Part shown: piece after piece, positions 53,867 through 59,469 of the stretch
Numbering within the stretch: position 1 is the first letter of the stretch
Layout: each line of letters starts with the position of its first letter
DNA from: Colletes latitarsis
Lineage: Eukaryota > Arthropoda > Insecta > Hymenoptera > Colletidae
Assembly (NCBI RefSeq): GCF_051014445.1
Contig: NC_135141.1
Span: 8,370,001 to 8,434,000 of the forward strand
DNA length: 64,000 bases
Direction of reading: 5' to 3'
The notes under the pieces: generated by a model
What the model was told of the DNA's origin: nothing
Databases searched by the model: none
The model's input: the letters and a program-made list of their open reading frames with translations, nothing else
Made by a program: the position numbers and the translations under genes

Positions 53867-55873
53867 ATGGAGTTCAATATTAAAACGGGGATGGGACGGG
53901 GTAAGTCAGAGGGGGAGGACGAAGGCGGTGTTGGGACTGGAGTGACGGCGCTCGCGCCGCCTCCAGCGCCTGGCCCGGCTTCGTGGAAGGTGGAGGAGGA
54001 CGACGAGACTGCGTCAGTCTCGTCCTTCTCCTCCACCAGGAGCCTCATAGGCTCTAAGAGGAAGAGGGCGGGGCAGGCCGTCGTCGAGGTGGGCGGGGCG
54101 ATGAGCCCGTCGGTGAGGCTGAGTTGCCTCAGGGACGAGGTGACCGAGGAGATATCGGAGAGGATCTCCTCGTCCCTGAGGCGGGTGGAGAAAGTCGCCG
54201 CTGCCTGCGCCTTTAAGGGGCAGAAAAGCGGTGGCGCGGAGGCCCTGAAGGCCGCGGCGGAGGAAATGAGGGAGGCGGCGCGGGAGCTCAGAGGGCGGAA
54301 CGCCCGTCTGCAGCTCCTGTTGGAGGAGGAGCGACAGGGGAGGAGGAGGGCAGAGGCGCTGTGGAACAGCGCGGCCCTCCCTCCCATCCTCCCTCCTCCT
54401 CCACCGCCGCGTCCCTCGGCGGAGGTAAATAAGCGGAGTGCGGCGGCAGTGGTGCGGGGCACCGCGGGCCCCTCCACCCGCACTCCGCCCGTGAAGAAGT
54501 CCCCGTCCTCGTCAGAAGACGATCTTCTGAGGAGGATTGGGGACATGATTGATGGCAAGCTGGCCGCCTTCCGGGAGGAGCTCCTCGCCGGAAGAGCGGT
54601 CAGCAGGAAGGCGGTGCCTCCCCGACCTGTTCCGGTACAGTCGGGGAAGGCAAAGAAGGGCGGAGTGAAGGCTCCGCCCAGCGTTGCGGCACCAGGGCCC
54701 CGGGTCGCGACCCCCAAGGGGGGTGGTGTAACCGTGGTCGCGGTGGTCGCGTCCTCCACAGCACCCTCCCAAGGGGGGGTGGCGTGGAGTGAGGTGGTGG
54801 GGCGGAAGGCGAAGCGGGCGGCGAGGAAGGCCTCGCAACCGCAGCCTCCGCCTCCGCCGCCGGCGGCCAAGGTAAAGGCCGCGAAGGTCGGGAAAGCACG
54901 ACCAGGTCGTCCCCCAAAAACGGCAGCGGTGACGCTGACCGTTGCGCAGGGGGGCGACCTGACCCTCGCGGAGGCGATGCGGCTCGCCAGGGAGAATATC
55001 TCCCTGGAAGAGCTGGGCATCGCCTCCGTGAGGGCGAAGAGGGCCGTGACCGGGGGTCTCTTGCTGGAGATCCCCGGTGCAGAAGGCGGCGCGAAGGCGG
55101 ATCGTCTCGCCCAGAGGCTCCGGGAGCAGCTGGGCGAGCGAGGTGTCCGGGTCGCTCGGCCCACGAAGCGCACGGAGATGCGCGTTTGTGGGCTGGACGA
55201 CTCGGTCAGCGCACAGGATGTGTCCCGTGCCCTTGCGAGGGCGGGGGACTGTCCTGTGGAGGACCTGCGGATCGGAGAGATCCGCAGGTCGCCCTCCGGC
55301 CTCGGGTCGGTGTGGGCCCGGTGCCCCCTCTCCGCCGCCCGTAAGGTGGCGGAATCCGGGAGGGTGTTGGTGGGGTGGGTTTCGGCGCGAGTGGAAATCC
55401 TCGCGCCGCGCCCGCTCCAGTGTCACCGCTGCCTCGAATTGGGGCACGTGAGGCAGTGGTGCACCTCGCCGGTGGACCGCAGCGGTCAGTGTTACCGCTG
55501 CGGTGCCAAAGAGCACCGTGCGAGCCAGTGCTCGGCGGCCCCCCACTGCCCGCTGTGTGCGGACATGGGGAGGCCAGCCGATCACAGGGTGGGGAGCAAG
55601 AAGTGCTCCCCCCCCCCTCCCGGAAGGAGAGGAAGAGGCGGGCTGCACCGGCTCCGGTGCCGAGGGCGGTGGCATCGTCCTCCATGGAGGTGGACGGTGC
55701 TACGGGGACGGACGGCCGGGAGGAGGCTGGCGCGGCCATTAATTAATGCCGCCCCGCCTCCTCCTCCAGGCCAACCTCAACCACTGCCGCGCGGCACAGG
55801 ACTTGATGTCCCAAGTCCTCGCGGAGTGGGGGGTTGGCCTGGCGGTCGCCGCCGAGCCGTACCGCGTCCCTGA
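53867..55873 (+). CDS. ORF1: gag-like nucleic-acid-binding protein of the R1-clade element (frameshifted C-terminus)
   Basis: Open frame of 668 codons from the ATG at 53,867. In R1-clade elements ORF1 protein binds element RNA and builds the ribonucleoprotein. Residues about 85-166 are rich in E, R, A and L and look like a coiled coil; a basic, proline- and alanine-rich linker follows. Three zinc knuckles lie at C519-X2-C522-X4-H527-X4-C532, C542-X2-C545-X4-H550-X4-C555 and C561-X2-C564-X8-H573-X6-C580. Three residues after the last cysteine comes a run of ten C (55,608-55,617). Beyond it this frame reads arginine- and proline-rich, low-quality sequence into ORF2. The neighbouring -1 frame instead reads a short hydrophilic tail ending at the TAA at 55,744-55,746, overlapping the ORF2 start. 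I infer the ancestral ORF1 ended there (about 626 residues) and that this copy lost one base, or needs -1 slippage. The knuckles are unaffected. Confidence 0.88.
   Translation: MEFNIKTGMGRGKSEGEDEGGVGTGVTALAPPPAPGPASWKVEEDDETASVSSFSSTRSLIGSKRKRAGQAVVEVGGAMSPSVRLSCLRDEVTEEISERISSSLRRVEKVAAACAFKGQKSGGAEALKAAAEEMREAARELRGRNARLQLLLEEERQGRRRAEALWNSAALPPILPPPPPPRPSAEVNKRSAAAVVRGTAGPSTRTPPVKKSPSSSEDDLLRRIGDMIDGKLAAFREELLAGRAVSRKAVPPRPVPVQSGKAKKGGVKAPPSVAAPGPRVATPKGGGVTVVAVVASSTAPSQGGVAWSEVVGRKAKRAARKASQPQPPPPPPAAKVKAAKVGKARPGRPPKTAAVTLTVAQGGDLTLAEAMRLARENISLEELGIASVRAKRAVTGGLLLEIPGAEGGAKADRLAQRLREQLGERGVRVARPTKRTEMRVCGLDDSVSAQDVSRALARAGDCPVEDLRIGEIRRSPSGLGSVWARCPLSAARKVAESGRVLVGWVSARVEILAPRPLQCHRCLELGHVRQWCTSPVDRSGQCYRCGAKEHRASQCSAAPHCPLCADMGRPADHRVGSKKCSPPPPGRRGRGGLHRLRCRGRWHRPPWRWTVLRGRTAGRRLARPLINAAPPPPPGQPQPLPRGTGLDVPSPRGVGGWPGGRRRAVPRP
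53989..54037 (+). other. Long hairpin inside ORF1
   Basis: GGTGGAGGAG (53,989-53,998) pairs with CTCCTCCACC (54,028-54,037), and GACGAGACTG (54,002-54,011) with CAGTCTCGTC (54,015-54,024). The loop is three bases with a small internal loop between stems. Confidence 0.8.
54126..54182 (+). other. 15-bp perfect stem inside ORF1
   Basis: GCCTCAGGGACGAGG (54,126-54,140) pairs perfectly with CCTCGTCCCTGAGGC (54,168-54,182), over the coiled-coil-like part of ORF1. Confidence 0.8.
55262..55290 (+). other. 12-bp perfect hairpin inside ORF1
   Basis: GACCTGCGGATC (55,262-55,273) pairs perfectly with GATCCGCAGGTC (55,279-55,290); the loop is five bases. Confidence 0.8.
55608..55617 (+). other. C10 run where the ORF1 frame breaks
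   Basis: Ten C, preceded by T and followed by TCC. Upstream, the frame that carries the zinc knuckles is used; downstream, the plausible C-terminal tail is in the -1 frame. One lost base in the run, -1 ribosomal slippage, or a homopolymer sequencing error would each explain it. Confidence 0.8.
55744..55748 (+). promoter_or_regulatory. TAATG stop-start overlap between ORF1 and ORF2
   Basis: TAA (55,744-55,746) ends the ancestral ORF1 frame and ATG (55,746-55,748) opens ORF2, sharing one A. The same UAAUG junction mediates translational coupling of ORF1 and ORF2 in the silkworm telomeric R1-clade element SART1 (established). Here coupling is inferred from the arrangement. In the present reading frame of this copy the ORF1 stop is bypassed because of the upstream frameshift. 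Confidence 0.75.
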
Positions 55874-58800
55874 TCACCCTCATTGGGTGGGCGACGCGGA
55901 CGGCTTGGTGGCGACGGTATGGGGAGGGGGCGACGGGTCCCCACCGTTCTCCTTGTTGGAGCGCGGTCGGGGATTCGTCGCCGTGGACTGGGGGGGAGTC
56001 GCTGTGGTGGGGTGCTACATTTCGCCCCGTAGCTGTCACGCTGCGTTCGAGCTGTACTTGGCCGAGGTCGCGGCATGCGTGCAGCGCTACGCGGCCCGGC
56101 CGGTGCTGGTCCTGGGGGATTTTAATGCCAAGTCGGTGGCTTGGGGATCCCCCAGGACCTCCGTTCGCGGCGGGATCCTGGGCGATTGGGCGGCGGGGCT
56201 CGACCTCCGGGTATTGAACCGGGGGTCGGAGCACACATGCGTGCGGCGATATGGGGGGTCCATCGTGGATGTTGGATTCGCGACCCCCAACGCCGTGCGC
56301 ATGGTGTCGGGTTGGCACGTGGTCGCGGGGGCAGAGACACTCTCCGATCACCGGTACATCCGGATGGAGGTCTCTGCCGCCGCGAGTGCATCCCGACACG
56401 GCCGCCTGCGTGGCACCCCACCACGCCGCTGGGCGCTTCGGCGCCTGGACAAGGACGCCCTGATGGCAGCTGCCCTCGCTGCAACTTGGCCGCAGGGAGC
56501 GGCCGAGTTGCCGAGCATAGAGGAGGATGTCGCCCGGGTCGGGGCATTGGTCGCGGGTATTTGCGACGCGGCGATGCCTCGGGTCGGGCATGCTTCTCCT
56601 CGCCGGGCGGTGTACTGGTGGTCGGACGCGATCGCGGAGTTGCGAGTCGCGACTGTCCGCGCCCGACGCCAGTGCACCCGCGCGCGCCGTCGTCAACGTA
56701 CAGGCGACGGCGTGGCGCGAGCGAGGGCAGCTGATGACCTGTATGGAGCATACCGCGTGGCGCGGGTTGCTCTGCAGGTTGCCATCAAACGGGCCAAGAC
56801 CCGGGCATGGAAGGAGCTCCTCCAGACCCTTGATGACGATCCATGGGGGCGCCCATATAAGGTGGTGCTGAATAAGCTCCGCCCGTGGGCGCCCCCCGTC
56901 ACCGAGGGTCTTGACCCCCGGCTGCTGGAGGACGTGGTCAATACACACTTCCCAATTGGGGAGAGGGGACCGCGTCCTCCGGCGGCGGCGGCTGTCCCAG
57001 TGGAGTGGACGGCCGAGCTGGGGGTCACGCAGGAGGAGCTGGCAGCGGCCATCAGACGGCTCGGGGTTCGTAACACGGCCCCGGGTCCGGATGGTGTGCC
57101 CGGCCGGGTTTGGGTCTTGACCCAGGGCGTCCTTGGGGCCGACCTCAGGCGGTTGTTCGACCGCTGCCTGAGGGACGGGCGATTCCCCCCCAGTTGGAAG
57201 GTGGCGAGGATGGTCCTCCTCCGGAAGGAGGGTCGGCCCGCGGAGTCTCCCTCCGCATACCGGCCCATTTGTCTCCTCGACGAGGTGGGCAAGCTCTTCG
57301 AGCGTGTGATTGCTGCCCGCCTCGTCGAGCACCTGTCGCGGGGTGATCCCGGTCTGGCCGACTGCCAGTTCGGTTTCCGGGGGGGCCGATCGACTATCGA
57401 CGCGATAGGTCGTGTGAGGGCCCTCTCGGAGGCGGCCGTCTCCCGGGGAGGGGTGGCATTGGCAATATCCTTGGATATTGCCAATGCCTTTAACACCCTC
57501 CCCTGGGAAGAGATAAGGAGGGGACTCGAATATCATCGAGTCCCCCCTTGTCTCAGGGCGGTCGTCGGGGATTATCTCCGCGGCAGGTGGATCGAGTATC
57601 CGGGCCGGGATGGTGATATGCGGAGGGAGGTGTACTGCGGTGTTCCGCAGGGGTCGGTCCTCGGGCCACTCCTGTGGAACATCGCGTACGACTCGGTGTT
57701 GCGGGCCGGCCTCCCCGACGGCGTCAGCACGGTGTGTTATGCGGATCACACACTGGTGCTGGCCGTCGGGGCGCACTGGGGGAGGGCCATGCGTCGCGCG
57801 GAGGAGGGGTCGCAACGCGTCGTCGACCGGATCAGGGGGATGGGGATGACGGTGGCGGTCCATAAGACCGAGGTGATTGCGTTTCATTCACCTCGGCAGG
57901 ATCCGCCACCCCCTCTGATCCGGGTGGGTGGGGCTGACATCGAGGTGAAGCCCCAGATCAGGTATCTGGGGCTGATCCTCGATAGCCACTGGCGTTTCGA
58001 GGAGCATTTCCGCTGCCTGGTCCCCCGGTTGGAAAGGATGGTTGCGGCTCTGGGCCGGATCCTGCCCAACCTGGGGGGCCCGGCGGGCCGAGTTCGTCGC
58101 CTCTATGTGGCAATGGTCCAGTCGGTGGCCCTATACGGGGCCCCCGTCTGGGCGGACGACCTGGCTGCCTCCCGGCGCAGCATGACTATGCTGCGTCGGG
58201 TGCAGAGGCGCATGGCGCTCAGGGTCGTCCGCGGGTATCGGACCATGTCACATGAGGCGGCGACGGTTCTAGCGGGGATGCCGCCCATGGACCTGCTCGC
58301 GCTGTCGCACGCGGTGATGTACCGGCACCGCGTCGACCGTCGCGCGGGGGTGGGGGCGGTCCCGGGCGGGCAGGAACCTGCTTGGGGCGATTTGAAGCGC
58401 CAGGCCCGGCAGTCCGTGTTGCTCGCGTGGCAGGAGCGGCTGGCTCTGCCAACCGCGGGGCACCGGACTGTCGGGGCGGTTCGGCCACTCCTGACGGAGT
58501 GGCTGGACAGAGGCCATGGCAGCCTCACCTACCGGATGGCACAGGTATTTTCCGGGCATGGCAGCTTCAGAAGATACCTGTGCCGGATAGGGAAGGAGCC
58601 GACGGCGCGTTGCTGCCACTGCGACGCTGAGCAGGACACGGCGGATCATACCCTGGAGATATGCCCCGCGTGGGAGGGGGAGCGCCGTGTCCTGGTCGGC
58701 GTCGTCGGGCGGGATGTCTCGCTGCCGGGCGTGGTGCGCGCCATGCTCGGCAGCGAGGAGAAGTGGAGGGCCGTGGCCTCCTTCTGCGAGAACGTAATGT

Positions 58801-59129
58801 TGCAGAAGGAGGCCGCGGGGAGGGAGCGCGAGCTTCAGCTGAAGCTCGCGCTCGTGCGGTGGCCCGAGGTCGTCGCCCGGTCGCGAGGCGTCGCGGGCGG
58901 CCGCCTCGTCGTGGCGGATGACCTAGGCTGGGAGGGGGGTCCTGAGGGGACCCTCCTCCCGCCAGGCGGCGCCGGGTCGGACCGGTTGGGGGTAGGAGTG
59001 CCTCCCCCTACCGGTCCGACGCAAGGGGAGGCACCCTCGACGGTCTGGTGCGGCCATGAACGCCCGGCCGCCGAGGGGTGGAAACGGGGTCGCGGGCGGT
59101 TGCGAGTTGGGGCTCGCAGCCGCCACTAA
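55746..59129 (+). CDS. ORF2: APE endonuclease / reverse transcriptase of the R1-clade element
   Basis: Uninterrupted 1,127-codon frame. The N-terminal apurinic-endonuclease-like domain (about 1-215) starts with QANLNHC, has E37 (AEPY), GDFNAKS with D125 and N127, a DVGFAT strand and the catalytic SDH (D201, H202); it nicks the target DNA. The reverse transcriptase (about 400-720) shows SAYRPICLLDEVGKLFE, QFGFRGGRST, motif A with D577 (SLDIANAF), GVPQGSVLGPLLWN from residue 632, and motif C at 665-668. Motif C reads YADH, not YADD: the second catalytic aspartate is replaced (codon CAC at 57,747), which should abolish or cripple polymerisation. A C-terminal finger C956-X2-C959-X8-H968-X4-C973 is typical of R1-clade ORF2. 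No RNase H motif seen. The length fits the clade. The start is fixed by the TAATG overlap. Confidence 0.95.
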   Translation: MPPRLLLQANLNHCRAAQDLMSQVLAEWGVGLAVAAEPYRVPDHPHWVGDADGLVATVWGGGDGSPPFSLLERGRGFVAVDWGGVAVVGCYISPRSCHAAFELYLAEVAACVQRYAARPVLVLGDFNAKSVAWGSPRTSVRGGILGDWAAGLDLRVLNRGSEHTCVRRYGGSIVDVGFATPNAVRMVSGWHVVAGAETLSDHRYIRMEVSAAASASRHGRLRGTPPRRWALRRLDKDALMAAALAATWPQGAAELPSIEEDVARVGALVAGICDAAMPRVGHASPRRAVYWWSDAIAELRVATVRARRQCTRARRRQRTGDGVARARAADDLYGAYRVARVALQVAIKRAKTRAWKELLQTLDDDPWGRPYKVVLNKLRPWAPPVTEGLDPRLLEDVVNTHFPIGERGPRPPAAAAVPVEWTAELGVTQEELAAAIRRLGVRNTAPGPDGVPGRVWVLTQGVLGADLRRLFDRCLRDGRFPPSWKVARMVLLRKEGRPAESPSAYRPICLLDEVGKLFERVIAARLVEHLSRGDPGLADCQFGFRGGRSTIDAIGRVRALSEAAVSRGGVALAISLDIANAFNTLPWEEIRRGLEYHRVPPCLRAVVGDYLRGRWIEYPGRDGDMRREVYCGVPQGSVLGPLLWNIAYDSVLRAGLPDGVSTVCYADHTLVLAVGAHWGRAMRRAEEGSQRVVDRIRGMGMTVAVHKTEVIAFHSPRQDPPPPLIRVGGADIEVKPQIRYLGLILDSHWRFEEHFRCLVPRLERMVAALGRILPNLGGPAGRVRRLYVAMVQSVALYGAPVWADDLAASRRSMTMLRRVQRRMALRVVRGYRTMSHEAATVLAGMPPMDLLALSHAVMYRHRVDRRAGVGAVPGGQEPAWGDLKRQARQSVLLAWQERLALPTAGHRTVGAVRPLLTEWLDRGHGSLTYRMAQVFSGHGSFRRYLCRIGKEPTARCCHCDAEQDTADHTLEICPAWEGERRVLVGVVGRDVSLPGVVRAMLGSEEKWRAVASFCENVMLQKEAAGRERELQLKLALVRWPEVVARSRGVAGGRLVVADDLGWEGGPEGTLLPPGGAGSDRLGVGVPPPTGPTQGEAPSTVWCGHERPAAEGWKRGRGRLRVGARSRH
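57455..57488 (+). other. 16-bp perfect hairpin over RT motif A
   Basis: GGCATTGGCAATATCC (57,455-57,470) pairs perfectly with GGATATTGCCAATGCC (57,473-57,488) across a two-base loop, exactly on the codons for the catalytic motif A. Past a short bulge, GGGGAGGGG and CCTCCCC could extend the stem. A second hairpin follows at 57,520-57,545 (GGGGACTCGA with TCGAGTCCCC). Confidence 0.85.
57741..57752 (+). other. Altered reverse transcriptase catalytic box (YADH)
   Basis: Codons after TAT at 57,738 read GCG GAT CAC ACA, giving A-D-H-T where RTs of this clade have A-D-D-T. A single G-to-C change (GAC to CAC) explains it. Flanking residues (VCYAD, TLVLAVG) are normal, so alignment error is unlikely. 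Confidence 0.88.
57949..57973 (+). other. 10-bp perfect hairpin inside ORF2
   Basis: AGCCCCAGAT (57,949-57,958) pairs with ATCTGGGGCT (57,964-57,973) with a five-base loop, in the RT thumb-side region. Confidence 0.7.
58538..58584 (+). other. 11-bp perfect stem near the C-terminal finger codons
   Basis: GGCACAGGTAT (58,538-58,548) pairs perfectly with ATACCTGTGCC (58,574-58,584), just upstream of the CX2CX8HX4C finger. Confidence 0.7.
58824..58853. repeat. 30-bp perfect palindrome near the 3' end of ORF2
   Basis: GAGCGCGAGCTTCAG (58,824-58,838) is followed without spacer by its exact reverse complement (58,839-58,853). It is in frame and encodes part of an ELQLKLAL-like helix. Confidence 0.88.
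58931..59020 (+). other. Two hairpins in the last ORF2 codons
   Basis: GGAGGGGGGTCC pairs with GGACCCTCCTCC (58,931-58,959; one mismatch). The bases from 58,976 to 58,992 pair with 59,004-59,020 as a 17-bp stem with one mismatch. They lead into the hairpins of the 3' UTR. Confidence 0.8.
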
Positions 59130-59437
59130 ACGCGGCCCCGGGACGGATAGCGGCGGGATGGAGTGGCCCCGTCCCGCCGCTATGAGGCAGTGTGTCTACT
59201 GGGGGGACCGATTGTCCCCCCGGGGGATGGGCGCGAAAGCGCGGGCACGGGGAGGATACCGGAAGAATGCTTCGAGCGATTCCCGGTATCCTCCCAAAGC
59301 GTGCCGAAGGGTCACCGTGTGGTTTTTAGTGGGTAGGTCCCGCGCCTGTCGTTGTACGGGCGCGGGGAATCCCACACACCCCTCCCACCTCTCCCCAAGG
59401 AGGTGGGAGGGAGTCTTTCGAAGATTTTCCCCACGAC
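59130..59437 (+). other. Retrotransposon 3' UTR built of serial hairpins
   Basis: From the ORF2 stop (TAA, 59,127-59,129) to the A tail. Perfect stems in order: 59,147-59,158 with 59,172-59,183 (12 bp); 59,201-59,208 with 59,214-59,221 (8 bp); GCGC-GAAA-GCGC at 59,231-59,242 (a GNRA-type tetraloop); 59,250-59,262 with 59,283-59,295 (13 bp); 59,339-59,346 with 59,359-59,366 (8 bp); 59,380-59,391 with 59,400-59,411 (12 bp). In R1/R2 and SART elements the 3' UTR RNA is what the reverse transcriptase recognises for target-primed reverse transcription (established), so these stems are candidates for that role. Confidence 0.85.
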
Positions 59438-59457
59438 AAAAAAAAAAAAAAAAAAAA
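59438..59457 (+). other. Poly(A) tail of the retrotransposon
   Basis: Twenty consecutive A between the last 3' UTR hairpin region and the right target-site duplication; the last A may belong to the duplication. It marks the 3' end of the reverse-transcribed RNA and fixes the element on the + strand. Confidence 0.95.
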
Positions 59458-59469
59458 TACTTGTTGGAC
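59457..59469 (+). repeat. Target-site duplication, right copy
   Basis: ATACTTGTTGGAC follows the A tail and leads into AGACCCTGGG, the rest of the interrupted monomer. A duplication of this size is in the range made by R1-clade endonucleases (R1 itself gives 14 bp; established knowledge). Confidence 0.93.

Larger units (their letters stand above)
53482..59457 (+). mobile_element. Full-length R1-clade non-LTR retrotransposon
   Basis: The element is about 5,976 bp, GC-rich against the satellite, and bounded by a 12-13 bp target-site duplication. It has a 5' UTR, ORF1 with three CCHC knuckles, ORF2 with APE-type endonuclease, reverse transcriptase and a C-terminal CX2CX8HX4C finger, a structured 3' UTR and a poly(A) tail. 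This layout, the knuckle pattern in ORF1 and the near-absent spacing between ORFs fit the R1 clade (R1, TRAS, SART, Waldo and relatives). No ribonuclease H domain is evident, also as in R1. It lies in the same orientation as the TTAGGTCTGGG strand. The exact family cannot be named without a database search. Defects (ORF1 frameshift, YADH) suggest a non-autonomous copy; the uninterrupted ORF2 and clean target-site duplication suggest the insertion is young. Confidence 0.95.

Noticed and set aside
53707..55173. 488-codon open frame on the minus strand, opposite ORF1
   Set aside because: Low-complexity A, S, P and R translation antisense to the knuckle-bearing ORF1; no recognisable domain.
55743..57887. 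714-codon open frame on the minus strand, opposite ORF2
   Set aside because: It is a shadow of ORF2 caused by GC-rich codons; the translation is rich in R, P and H, without domains, while the plus strand has clear endonuclease and RT motifs.
53482..59457. Insertion directly inside the TTAGG-type units, as in TRAS or SART
   Set aside because: The target-site duplication is ATACTTGTTGGAC, in another part of the monomer, so telomere-repeat targeting is not shown.
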